Shown in pieces: positions 45,110-54,652 of a stretch of DNA of 64,000 bases (within the stretch, counting starts at the first letter, position 1; the number at the start of each line of letters is the position of its first letter). The notes under the pieces are model-generated. The model had not been told where the DNA came from. It saw only the letters and a list, made by a program, of their open reading frames with translations, and ran no database searches. The DNA comes from Deltaproteobacteria bacterium. GTDB lineage: Bacteria > Myxococcota > JADLHZ01. The stretch covers positions 30,343-94,342 of the forward strand of contig JADLHZ010000004.1 in assembly GCA_020848545.1 (NCBI GenBank), given 5' to 3'. The translations under genes and the position numbers were made by a program.

Positions 45110-47775
45110 ACTCGCCCGAGACGAGTGCTCGCGCTGCCTTTTCGTTGACAGTGCGGCTCACCCGCTCGGTGTTCGTGGCGCGCGCGGTGCTTTGTTTGAC
45201 GGCCGGCGCGGCGCTCAGTGGTCTCCTGACGAAAGCGATCCGCTGGCAGCTCAGCGGCCGTTTCGACATCATCGGAACGGCGCAGTTTACGAACTTCGAT
45301 GCGGACGCGCTCTTCGACACCTACTACTTGATGATGCTCGCGCCCTTTTTTGCCGGGGGGTTGTACACTTTTCTGCAACGAAGCGTGCCGGCACGGTCGG
45401 TCGCCGTTCGCTGGTCCGCGCTGGGCCTCGCCGCGCTGTCCTGGCTGCCCGTGGGCATAGTTGCGGCGGGAGAGCAGCTCACCTCAGGTGTCGCGCCAGC
45501 GTCCATGCTCGCTGGGACGATCTTCCTCGGAATGTCTTGGAGCCTCGCGTTGGCGAGCCTGGTCGGGCACCTGCCGTGGTCGTTCGAAACACTGCTGCGC
45601 GTGCTGACGACGTTGAACGCGTGTCTGGCACCGGTGTGGCTGACGGCGCTGTCGAACATCACCTGGGTGTCGGCCCCCGACCACGGCTCCCGCGCATTTC
45701 CCTGGTTCCCGGCGTGGATGGCGGTGCCACTCTCCGTGGTCGCGACCGCTCGGGTGCTCATGCTGCTGCGCCGCCGTGCCACGCTCGAGCGCGCGCAAAG
45801 TTGGGCAGTGGGCGTCGTGCTCGTCCCGGTGCTCATCTTCGCGACTTGGGTCGACCTGCTGCCTCCCGGGATGACCATCGACCCGTTCCACGACGGCGAA
45901 ACGCTCGCTGCCGGGGAGCTGATGTTTCGCGGCGCCTTCCCTTGGCGCGACTTCGCGTTCATCCATGGGCTATTGCACGATCCGCTACGCTCATTTCTTG
46001 GCTATCGCTTCTACGGACACGACACCTACTCCGGCTTGATCACGCAGCCGCTCTTGCTGCAGCCGCTCTATGCCGTCGGCTTCTACTTCGCGCTTCGCGT
46101 CGTCACCCCCCGGCCAGCCTTGTTTTCGATCGTGATGGGGCTCGTTGGCCCGTTTGCGCTCGCACCGTCTGGGCTGCTGCCGTTTCACCTGCGCCTCGTG
46201 GTGCTTTTTCCACTGCTCGTGTGTTTTAGCGCGGCGGTACGGACTCGCGGGAGCGCCTGGACCGTCGCCTACGTGCTTGCTGGAGTCGTCGCGGCGATCA
46301 CGGTGCCGGAAAGCTCCTACTTTGTCGCGGCGAGCGCGCCGTGCTTCGTCGCCGCGGAGATGATCCGACGACCCACCGGGGCGCCGTGGTGGCGCTTGCC
46401 GAAGACTGCCGTCGCCGCCATCACGGCCGGCGCGACGGTTGCCATCTTCCTCACTTGGCTCGGCGTGTACGACAGCGTCCAGGCGTTCGTCGACTATTAC
46501 CGAGTTTTTGCCAACGGCCACCGATACAAGGGCGCCATTTCGCCGCAGTGGAACAGTCACCCGATCTACAACACCCTCGCGATCGCCATGCCGCTGATCA
46601 CAGCGGTGTGGATCCTTTCGACCTTTGTGCTCGGCCGCAGATTGTTCTACCGTCCTGAACACTGGACCTTGCACCTCCTCGCTCTCGGCATGCTCGGCTA
46701 CTACGGGAAGTTCCTGTCGCGCGCGGACATGCACGTGGTGCATCCGTTCGCGATTGCTTCCATCCTCGGGATTGGGATGCTGCCGGTGCTGGTGCGCGAG
46801 AGCGTGCGATACTCGCACTACGTGAAGGGGCAATGGCTCGCGTGCGCGGCGATCGCATGGTTCGGTCTCAGCGTGACGATCGATCGCGCCTTCAACGTGA
46901 CGGCGAGATTGAAGCGAGGCGACTCCGCGGCGCCTTCACCCGTCACTGGCTTCGTTCGCCTCGATGCCGGATCGCAGGCGCTCTACAATGACTTTCAACA
47001 TTTCTTCGATGCGTATGAGAAGCCGGAAGATCCCTTCTTCGACTTCACCAACAACCCGGCGTTCTTCCATCATCTGCTCGGGCGGAAGCCTGCGTCGCGC
47101 TACTACCACATCAGCATGGCGATGAACGTTCAGGCCCAAGCGCAACTCATCGATGATCTCGAGCGCACGCGGCCTCGCTTTGTCACGTACTACACCGAGC
47201 GGTACTTCGCGGCCTGGGACGGCGTGCCGAACGTGGTGCGGCACTGGCGAGTCGCCGAATACGTGAACCAGCACTACGAACCGTTCGTCGTTCTCTCCGG
47301 CTACCTCGTGCTCGTGCGACGCGATCTGCAGCTTCAAGCGCCGCGTGAACGCGGGCTATCGCTTGGCGAGGTGAGCGAGCGCCTTTCATGGGCAACGACG
47401 GCAGAGGCATGTCAGTGGGGCTCGTCCCTCGAATTCTTGCGCAGTGACCTCGTTGCGCCGCAGAGGACCGAGCACGTCGTCGAGGTGGCTTGCTCGCGCG
47501 TCGGCGGTGTCTGCACCATTGTGCGACCCGACCGTGCCCGTCTATTGATACTCACCTTTGCGACGCGCAACGATCGCGAAGTGCGCCTCGACCCCGGCGG
47601 CGAGCGGCCGCTGCGGGTGATCACCGCGAGCCAACTGGCGACAGACGATGTCACGATCACGATTCCGGTAGCGTCGTGTCCGGAGTGGTTCGCGACACAG
47701 GACGACCGCTGGACGATCTCGACGTCGGACGACGCGGTATTGATGCGGGTGGAGGCAGTCACCTCCACGCCCTGA
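45106..47775 (+). CDS. Large GT-C-like polytopic membrane protein
   Basis: An 889-residue paralogue of the protein at 23.6-26.9 kb. Both share an N-terminal FDxYYL motif, an acidic loop here read as DPFHDGETLAAGELMF and PWRDFAFIHGLLHD, SRADMHVVHPF, and a soluble stretch YYHISMAMNVQAQAQLIDD. About twelve membrane spans cover 20-600; the rest is soluble and probably periplasmic. It lacks the paired CxxC repeat domains of its paralogue. Last gene of the overlapping operon that begins at the transaldolase. GT-C transferase activity is inferred from the loop only. Confidence 0.8.
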   Translation: MNSPETSARAAFSLTVRLTRSVFVARAVLCLTAGAALSGLLTKAIRWQLSGRFDIIGTAQFTNFDADALFDTYYLMMLAPFFAGGLYTFLQRSVPARSVAVRWSALGLAALSWLPVGIVAAGEQLTSGVAPASMLAGTIFLGMSWSLALASLVGHLPWSFETLLRVLTTLNACLAPVWLTALSNITWVSAPDHGSRAFPWFPAWMAVPLSVVATARVLMLLRRRATLERAQSWAVGVVLVPVLIFATWVDLLPPGMTIDPFHDGETLAAGELMFRGAFPWRDFAFIHGLLHDPLRSFLGYRFYGHDTYSGLITQPLLLQPLYAVGFYFALRVVTPRPALFSIVMGLVGPFALAPSGLLPFHLRLVVLFPLLVCFSAAVRTRGSAWTVAYVLAGVVAAITVPESSYFVAASAPCFVAAEMIRRPTGAPWWRLPKTAVAAITAGATVAIFLTWLGVYDSVQAFVDYYRVFANGHRYKGAISPQWNSHPIYNTLAIAMPLITAVWILSTFVLGRRLFYRPEHWTLHLLALGMLGYYGKFLSRADMHVVHPFAIASILGIGMLPVLVRESVRYSHYVKGQWLACAAIAWFGLSVTIDRAFNVTARLKRGDSAAPSPVTGFVRLDAGSQALYNDFQHFFDAYEKPEDPFFDFTNNPAFFHHLLGRKPASRYYHISMAMNVQAQAQLIDDLERTRPRFVTYYTERYFAAWDGVPNVVRHWRVAEYVNQHYEPFVVLSGYLVLVRRDLQLQAPRERGLSLGEVSERLSWATTAEACQWGSSLEFLRSDLVAPQRTEHVVEVACSRVGGVCTIVRPDRARLLILTFATRNDREVRLDPGGERPLRVITASQLATDDVTITIPVASCPEWFATQDDRWTISTSDDAVLMRVEAVTSTP

Positions 47776-47782
47776 CGCTTCC

Positions 47783-48688
47783 CTACGAGCCGGCCAACGC
47801 ATCGATCGCCGCCCGCAGCGCCGTCGACCTTGGCTCCCACCCCGTCTCCCGCCGCAGCCGCGTCGCATCGCCGAGGATCCGCGGGGTATCGCCCGCCCGC
47901 ACGCGCGCCGGATCGACCTCGATGCGAATCGCCACGCCCGCCTTCGCGATCATCGCGTCGACGAGCGCACGCAGTGACGTCGGGGTGCCGCTCGCGATGT
48001 TGTAGACGCGCCCCGCGGCGCCGCGCTCCAACGCGAGCACGTGCGCGAGCGCCGTGTCGCGAATATCGGAAAAATCGCGCTCGACGTCGAGGTTGCCGAC
48101 GCGCAGCACCGGCTCGGCCTCGCCGCGGCCAATGCGCGCGATCTGCTGCGCAAACGAAGCGACGGCAAAGAGCGGCGATTGTCCCGGTCCGATCTGATTG
48201 AACGGCCGCACGATCGTGGCGATCTCCGGCAGGTCGGTAAGCAGCCGCCGCTCCGCTTCCAGCTTGCAGACGCCGTAGGTGTTGACCGGCGCCACAGGAG
48301 CGTCTTCATCGATCGGCTGGCCGTCGTCACGGCGCGCGTAGACCTCGGCGCTACTCGCGAAGAGCACGCGGCACACGTGGCCCGAAGCGCGCACCGCTTC
48401 GCACAGCCGCACGCTCGCGCCGACGATCGCGTCCTTCGTGGCCGCGGGATCCGCCTCGGCCGACGGCACGTGCGCGGGGCTCGCCAAGTGATAGACGTGC
48501 TCCGGCCGATGCTCGCGCAGGATCGCCGTCAGCGCGTCGCTCAACGACCACGCGACCCACGTGGCACCACCGACCGGCGCCGCCTGCTCGGGATGATACG
48601 TCCCCACAACCTCGACGCCGCGCGAAGCAAGCGCCGCGATCAAGTGGCGGCCGACGAACCCCGACGCCCCCGTCACCAGCGCTTTCAC
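47783..48688 (-). CDS. rmd: GDP-4-dehydro-6-deoxy-D-mannose reductase
   Basis: A 301-residue short-chain dehydrogenase. ALVTGASGFVGRHLI is near 3-17, YHLASPAHVPSA near 66-77, FASSAEVYA holds the Ser and TYGVCKLEAE gives YxxxK. FNQIGPGQSPLFAV and RDFSDIRD are typical of Rmd. It would reduce the Gmd product to GDP-D-rhamnose, or the equivalent GDP-6-deoxy-heptose. It lies 6 bases after gmd in the same operon. Confidence 0.88.
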   Translation of the reverse strand: MKALVTGASGFVGRHLIAALASRGVEVVGTYHPEQAAPVGGATWVAWSLSDALTAILREHRPEHVYHLASPAHVPSAEADPAATKDAIVGASVRLCEAVRASGHVCRVLFASSAEVYARRDDGQPIDEDAPVAPVNTYGVCKLEAERRLLTDLPEIATIVRPFNQIGPGQSPLFAVASFAQQIARIGRGEAEPVLRVGNLDVERDFSDIRDTALAHVLALERGAAGRVYNIASGTPTSLRALVDAMIAKAGVAIRIEVDPARVRAGDTPRILGDATRLRRETGWEPRSTALRAAIDALAGS

Positions 48689-48694
48689 AGCGCC

Positions 48695-49684
<990 letters not shown>

Positions 49685-50833
49685 CTAGATCCTCGCGAGC
49701 ACATCTTCGAAGCGCTCACAGATCGTCTTGATGTCGTCCACCGAGAGCCGAGAATGCAAAGGCAGGCGCAAGAGCGTCGCCGCGGCCTGCTCGGCCATCG
49801 GCAGCGCGCCGCGATCGAAGCCGTGCTCCTGCGCGTACGGTGACCGATGCAGCGCCAAGTAGTGAAACGCGGCATCGACACCCGCCGCGCGCAAGGCCTT
49901 CAACGCCGGATCGCGCCGCTTGCCGTCGAGCATCGCCCACATGAGGTGCCCGTTCGGCTCGGCACCCGCCGGCACGACCGGCAAGCGCAGCCCGAGCTTC
50001 GCCGCCTTCGGTTGCAAGCGCGCGAGGTACGCCTCGAACAGCGCGCGCCGCTGCTTGGTGACGGCGTCGAGGCGCGAGAGCTGCACCTCGAGCACGGCCG
50101 CCAAGATGTCGCTCAGCACATACGACGAGCCGCGCGTGCGCCAGGTGTACTTGTCGACGAGGCCATGGAGGAAGCGCGCCCGGTCGGTGCCCTTCTCGCG
50201 CATTTGTTCAGCCAGCGCGAGCCGATCGCCGCGCCCGACCCACAGCGCGCCGCCTTCGCCGCAGGCGATGTTCTTCGTCGCGTGGAAGCTGAAGCACGCC
50301 GCGTCGCCGAAGGTGCCGAGCGCCTTGCCGTCTTGACGCGCGCCGATGCCGTGCGCGGCGTCCTCGATGTAAAACAAATCATACTTCGCGCACAACGCCC
50401 GCAACGCCCGATGGTCCGCTGCGAGGCCCGCGTAGTCGATGACCAGCACGGCCTTCGTACGCCCGGTGATCTTCGCTTCCACGCTCGCCGCGTCGAGGCC
50501 GAGGGTCTTCGCTTCGCTGTCGGCGAACACCGGCACGCCGCCGAGCTGCACGACCGCGTTGGCGCACGACACGAACGCGTACGACGGCACGATCACTTCG
50601 TCGCCGGGCTCGACGCCTGCGAGCGCCACGGCCATCTCGATCGCGTGCGTGCAAGACGTGGTGAGCAACGCGTCGCCGCCACCGAGCGCTGCCGATAGCT
50701 TCTCTTCCACCCGCCGGCCGACGCGCCCGTGCCCCTGCCACGCACCGCCCAGGATCGCCGCCTGCGCCGCCGCGGCTTCGCGGGCGTCGAACTCGAGCTC
50801 ATGCATGGAAAAGCGCTGCATCGGTCCCGGCAT
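49685..50833 (-). CDS. wecE: dTDP-4-amino-4,6-dideoxygalactose transaminase
   Basis: A 382-residue PLP aminotransferase of the DegT/DnrJ/EryC1 family. The Schiff-base Lys is in SFHATKNIACGEGG; EDAAHGIGA holds the PLP-ring residue. REKGTDRARFLHGLVDKYTW and GSSYVLSDILAA closely follow the WecE/RffA pattern, which makes dTDP-4-amino-4,6-dideoxygalactose from the RmlB product. The ATG at 50833 is used; in-frame ATGs four and nine codons later are alternatives. It is 36 bp downstream of manA. Confidence 0.88.
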   Translation of the reverse strand: MPGPMQRFSMHELEFDAREAAAAQAAILGGAWQGHGRVGRRVEEKLSAALGGGDALLTTSCTHAIEMAVALAGVEPGDEVIVPSYAFVSCANAVVQLGGVPVFADSEAKTLGLDAASVEAKITGRTKAVLVIDYAGLAADHRALRALCAKYDLFYIEDAAHGIGARQDGKALGTFGDAACFSFHATKNIACGEGGALWVGRGDRLALAEQMREKGTDRARFLHGLVDKYTWRTRGSSYVLSDILAAVLEVQLSRLDAVTKQRRALFEAYLARLQPKAAKLGLRLPVVPAGAEPNGHLMWAMLDGKRRDPALKALRAAGVDAAFHYLALHRSPYAQEHGFDRGALPMAEQAAATLLRLPLHSRLSVDDIKTICERFEDVLARI

Positions 50834-50869
50834 CTGGACCCGGCGGATTAGCCCCCGCGGACCACGAAA

Positions 50870-51913
50870 TCAAGCACGCGGGGCGCTGACGACCGCGTAG
50901 ACATCGGTCAGAGTCAGCGCCAGCTCGGCCGCCAACACCGCCGGCACGAAGGCCGATTCGCCCGCGCTGATGGCACCGTACTTCGTGACCACGCTGCCGC
51001 GCGCGACGGTGATCGCGATGCCGGTATCGGCCACGAACGCGAGCGTGCCGGTGCCGCCGATCGTATCGGCGCGGTAGCTCGGGTTGTCGATGTGCCGCAC
51101 CCAGCGCGCGCCGACGTTCGTCTGCATGACTTTGCCGGACCGCCGCGTGCTCTTGACGAAGGCATCGCCCAGGAGATCGAAGCGCGTGACTTCCAGGCTC
51201 TCGTCAACGTGCAACGCGCGCGGCGACCCGCTCGGCGACGGTTGGCCGTCTTTGTCGTAGCGGCGATTCCAATCCCAGAAGCGATAGGTCACGCCCTCGC
51301 GACCCGGCTGCACGAGCTGCGGCTCGATGAGCGTGATGCCGCCGCCGATCGCATGGGCGGTGCCGGCTTCGATCTCGAAGGTGTCGCCCGCATGCACCGG
51401 CACGAAGGTCATCAACGCATCGAGCGCGGCGTTCGTCTGCAGCGCGTGGGCGACGTCTTCCTTCGTCACGCCGTCCTTGAAGCCGAGATAGAGCCCGGCG
51501 CCGGCGTCCGCTTCCAAGATGATCCAGCTCTCCGGCTTGCCGCACTGCTTCGCTGTGAGCCGCGCGTAGTCGTCTTTGGGATGCACTTGCACGCTCAAGG
51601 CCTCGCGAGCATCGAGCCACTTGACGAGGATGGGCAAGCCGCCGAATTTCTTCGCGACGCGTTCCCCGAGCGCCGCCACCGGATCACGCGCGATCGCTTC
51701 GGCCAAGGTGATGCCCCCGTGATCGACCAAGCGCGACGGAAAATTCGGCTCGACCGACACCTCCCACGCTTCGCCGACACACGCGGGCGTCGTGCCTAGC
51801 GCGAGCGTGCGCTTGTAGCGATCGATGATCTTCGTCCCGCCCCACGGCGTGCGCGACGGCGGCGTGAAGTTGTCGGGCGAGAGGCGCCAGAGCGAGCGGA
51901 AGAGTGGATCCAC
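50870..51913 (-). CDS. manA: Mannose-6-phosphate isomerase, class I
   Basis: A 347-residue cupin isomerase converting fructose-6-phosphate and mannose-6-phosphate. Zinc-site motifs are VQVHPKDDYA near 108-117 and GTAHAIGGGITLIEPQ near 185-200; RTPWGGTKI at the N terminus is usual. The GTG start comes directly after the glf stop (TGAGTG). It would supply mannose for the gmd/rmd branch, but no mannose-1-phosphate guanylyltransferase or phosphomannomutase was seen in the window. Confidence 0.92.
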   Translation of the reverse strand: MDPLFRSLWRLSPDNFTPPSRTPWGGTKIIDRYKRTLALGTTPACVGEAWEVSVEPNFPSRLVDHGGITLAEAIARDPVAALGERVAKKFGGLPILVKWLDAREALSVQVHPKDDYARLTAKQCGKPESWIILEADAGAGLYLGFKDGVTKEDVAHALQTNAALDALMTFVPVHAGDTFEIEAGTAHAIGGGITLIEPQLVQPGREGVTYRFWDWNRRYDKDGQPSPSGSPRALHVDESLEVTRFDLLGDAFVKSTRRSGKVMQTNVGARWVRHIDNPSYRADTIGGTGTLAFVADTGIAITVARGSVVTKYGAISAGESAFVPAVLAAELALTLTDVYAVVSAPRA

Positions 51914-53026
51914 TCAGGCCACCAGCGACCCGGCGAGCTCTTCGGCCCGCGTGAGCGCCGCCGCCGTCACTTGATCCATGTTGTAGTAACGATACTGCGC
52001 CAAGCGTCCGACGAAGGTGACGCCCTTCTCTGCCTGCGCGAGCGCATCGTAGCGGCGAAAGAGCGCCTCGTTGTCCGGCCGCGGCACCGGGTAGTAAGGA
52101 TCGCCGTCGCCGCGCGGGTACTCGCGCACGATCGACGTGCCCTTGTGCGTCTGGCCGGTGATCTTCTTGAACTCGGTGATGCGCGTAAACGCCTGCTCGT
52201 TCGGATAGTTCACCGTCGCCGAGCGCTGGAAGCTCTCGGTGTCCGGCAAGTGCTCGTGCACGAACTCGAGCGAGCGGTACGGCAGCTTGCCGAAGCGGTA
52301 GTCGAAGTAGGCGTCGATCGGCCCAGTGTAAACGACGTGCTTCGCCGCGTAGCGATCGCGCGCCGAGAAGAAGTCGACGTTGGTCTCGAAGGTGATCTTC
52401 GGGTGATCGAGCATGCGCTCGAACATGCGCGTGTAGCCGTCTTTCGGCATCTGCTGGTGCGTGTCGGTGAAGTAGCGGTCGTCCTCGTTCGTGCGCGTCG
52501 GGATGCGCGCCGCGACGCCGGCCGCGAGCTCCGAGAGATCGAGGCCCCACTGCTTCTTCGTGTAGCCGCGAAAGAACTTCTCGCAGAGGTCCGATCCGAC
52601 GCTCGACAACACCACGTCCTCGCTGGTCTTCGCCTGGCCCTCGCGCTTGTCACGCACGCGCTCGAGATACGCGGCGACCCCCGCTTCGTCGAGCGCGAGC
52701 CCGTAGAGCGCGTTGATCGTCGTGCGGTTGATCGGGATCGGCAAGAGCTGCTCGCCGACCTTGGCGAGGACCCGGTGCTCGTACGGGATCCACTCGGTGA
52801 AGCGCGACAAGAAGTCGAACACGTTCTGGGAGTTCGTGTGAAAGATGTGGGGGCCGTAGGGGTGGATGAGCAGGCCGTGGGCGTCGACGCAGTCATAGGC
52901 GTTGCCGCCGATGTGGGAGCGCTTGTCGATGAGATGAACGGCGTGGCCCTTTTCGGCGAGGACGCGCGCCGTCGTGCTCCCGGCGAAACCCAGGCCAACG
53001 ATGAGGACGTCCACCTTCACTGCCAC
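51914..53026 (-). CDS. glf: UDP-galactopyranose mutase
   Basis: A 370-residue flavoprotein converting UDP-galactopyranose to UDP-galactofuranose. The FAD-binding GLGFAGSTTARVLAE is at 11-25, HIGGNAYD near 38-45, GPHIFHTN near 58-65, PIPINRTT near 97-104 and RGYTKKQWGLDL near 152-163. Length is normal. It is the first of a five-gene minus-strand unit (glf, manA, wecE, gmd, rmd). Galactofuranose is therefore a likely component of the polymer. Confidence 0.97.
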   Translation of the reverse strand: MAVKVDVLIVGLGFAGSTTARVLAEKGHAVHLIDKRSHIGGNAYDCVDAHGLLIHPYGPHIFHTNSQNVFDFLSRFTEWIPYEHRVLAKVGEQLLPIPINRTTINALYGLALDEAGVAAYLERVRDKREGQAKTSEDVVLSSVGSDLCEKFFRGYTKKQWGLDLSELAAGVAARIPTRTNEDDRYFTDTHQQMPKDGYTRMFERMLDHPKITFETNVDFFSARDRYAAKHVVYTGPIDAYFDYRFGKLPYRSLEFVHEHLPDTESFQRSATVNYPNEQAFTRITEFKKITGQTHKGTSIVREYPRGDGDPYYPVPRPDNEALFRRYDALAQAEKGVTFVGRLAQYRYYNMDQVTAAALTRAEELAGSLVA

Positions 53027-53074
53027 CTCCGACGGCGGTTCTCGTAGCCGCCTGCCAGTGGCTTGTAAAGGCCG

Positions 53075-54613
53075 TCAGGGGCAAGGACCGGTGACGGCCA
53101 CGGTGCCCGAGAGCGCGCCGTTCACGTGCGTGCTCCGATAGACGAAGGTGCCGGTCGCGTTGAAGCCGAGCGCCTTCGTCGTCGCCGACGCGAAGGTCAG
53201 CGCTGGCGCCCACGCGTCCGCCGGATTTTGCGGCGTGACGTCCTCAGCCCAGGCGGCAGTCACGCTTGCCGCCGTCCACGCGACGGTCTCGCCGCACGTG
53301 ATGCTGACCATACCCGGCGTGAAGGTGACACCACCGGCAGGCGCCGGCCCGCCGTGATCGGCGATGCCGACCGAAGCGCCCGTCGCGCCCGGCGTCCCCA
53401 CGGGCATCTGCGCCGTGATGACGATGTGCACGCCGCCCGTCACCGCACCAGCGCCGCTCGTCGCGGTGACGACGTAGGTCTGATCGCTCGGCGCGCTCGT
53501 CGTCGGTGATCCGAAGATGATCCCGGTCGCCGTGCCAAAGCCGAGCCCCGCCGGCAGCGCAGGGCTGATCGCCAGCGGCTGCGTCGCGTTCGCGAGCGCC
53601 GTCGGCGGGATGTCCGGGATCTTCGTGCCGGGCGATCGGAAGGTGTACGTCTTCGAATCGTAAGTGAGCGTGGGCAACACCGGCGTCGTCACGCGGATCG
53701 TGAGGCGAAACGGCGTGCTCGTGCCGGCGCTGTTCGTCGCGGTCACGTCGAACGCGAACGCGGGATCGGCGACCGATGTGGGCTTGCCGGTGATGTGTCC
53801 GTTGGTCGTGTCGAACGCGAGCCCTGTCGGCAACGTGTTCGCGCCGACGACCGGCGTCAGCGTCCAGCTCGTCGCCGGCGTGCCACTCGTCGTCGGCGTG
53901 TTCGGCGTGATGTTCGCCGCCATACCGGTCGAGTACATCGCGTTGACGGTCGTGTAACCGGTGATCGTCGGCTTCACGACCACGTTCGAGATCGTGATGT
54001 GCAACGACGCCGTCGTGTTGCCCACCGTGTTCGTGGCGGTGACGGTGTACGTCGTGTCGCCCTGCATCGCGCTCGGCGTGCCGCTGATGACGCCGGTCGT
54101 CGGGTCGATCGACAGGCCGGCCGGAAGCCCGGGCGAGACGGTGAAGGTCATCGGAGTCGAGCCGGAGACCGTCGGCGTGTTCGGCGTGATGGCGGCGCCG
54201 GTGACGTAAGTGACGTTCGGGTTCGCGTAGACCAGGCTCGACGGCGCCGTCGGCGCAGCTTGCACGGTGATCGCAAGCGTCCCGGACCCTTCGCCGTACG
54301 CGTTCGTCGCGGTGACCGTGTACGTCGTCATTGCCCACACCGCGAACGGCGTTCCCGCGATCGCGCCGGTCTCTGTGCTGAAGGTGAGACCGTCCGGCAA
54401 GGGCGGCGTGATGCTGAACGACTCGGCGTCCCCGCCCTCGTAGTACGGCGTCTCCGGGCCGAACATCTTGCCCACCGTCAAAACGAAAGGCGCGTTGTCA
54501 TAGGAGAGCGCCGCTGGCGGCCGCGTGATCTTGGTGTTCTTCGCCGGCGCCGGCGGGCAAGCGAAGAGCAGAAGCGTCGGGGCAATCAGCGCGAGGCGTG
54601 CGGCAACATGCAT
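53075..54613 (-). CDS. Lipoprotein with putative Ig-like repeats
   Basis: A 512-residue secreted lipoprotein. The signal peptide ends in LLLFAC with the lipobox Cys at 19. Four to five repeats of 80-95 residues follow, each with a PxLPxGLxFxxxTGxIxGxP core and a TYTVTATN strand, the He_PIG (putative Ig) pattern. The last 110 residues differ: GMVSITCGETVAWTAA and FVYRSTHVNGALSGTVAV suggest a cupredoxin-like domain, though I cannot point to a full copper site. Likely surface-anchored. It is 48 bp upstream of glf, and a link to the polysaccharide is not shown. Confidence 0.82.
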   Translation of the reverse strand: MHVAARLALIAPTLLLFACPPAPAKNTKITRPPAALSYDNAPFVLTVGKMFGPETPYYEGGDAESFSITPPLPDGLTFSTETGAIAGTPFAVWAMTTYTVTATNAYGEGSGTLAITVQAAPTAPSSLVYANPNVTYVTGAAITPNTPTVSGSTPMTFTVSPGLPAGLSIDPTTGVISGTPSAMQGDTTYTVTATNTVGNTTASLHITISNVVVKPTITGYTTVNAMYSTGMAANITPNTPTTSGTPATSWTLTPVVGANTLPTGLAFDTTNGHITGKPTSVADPAFAFDVTATNSAGTSTPFRLTIRVTTPVLPTLTYDSKTYTFRSPGTKIPDIPPTALANATQPLAISPALPAGLGFGTATGIIFGSPTTSAPSDQTYVVTATSGAGAVTGGVHIVITAQMPVGTPGATGASVGIADHGGPAPAGGVTFTPGMVSITCGETVAWTAASVTAAWAEDVTPQNPADAWAPALTFASATTKALGFNATGTFVYRSTHVNGALSGTVAVTGPCP

Positions 54614-54652
54614 GACCTCAATTCATAGTCGAAGAGCGGCCGCCGCGCGACT

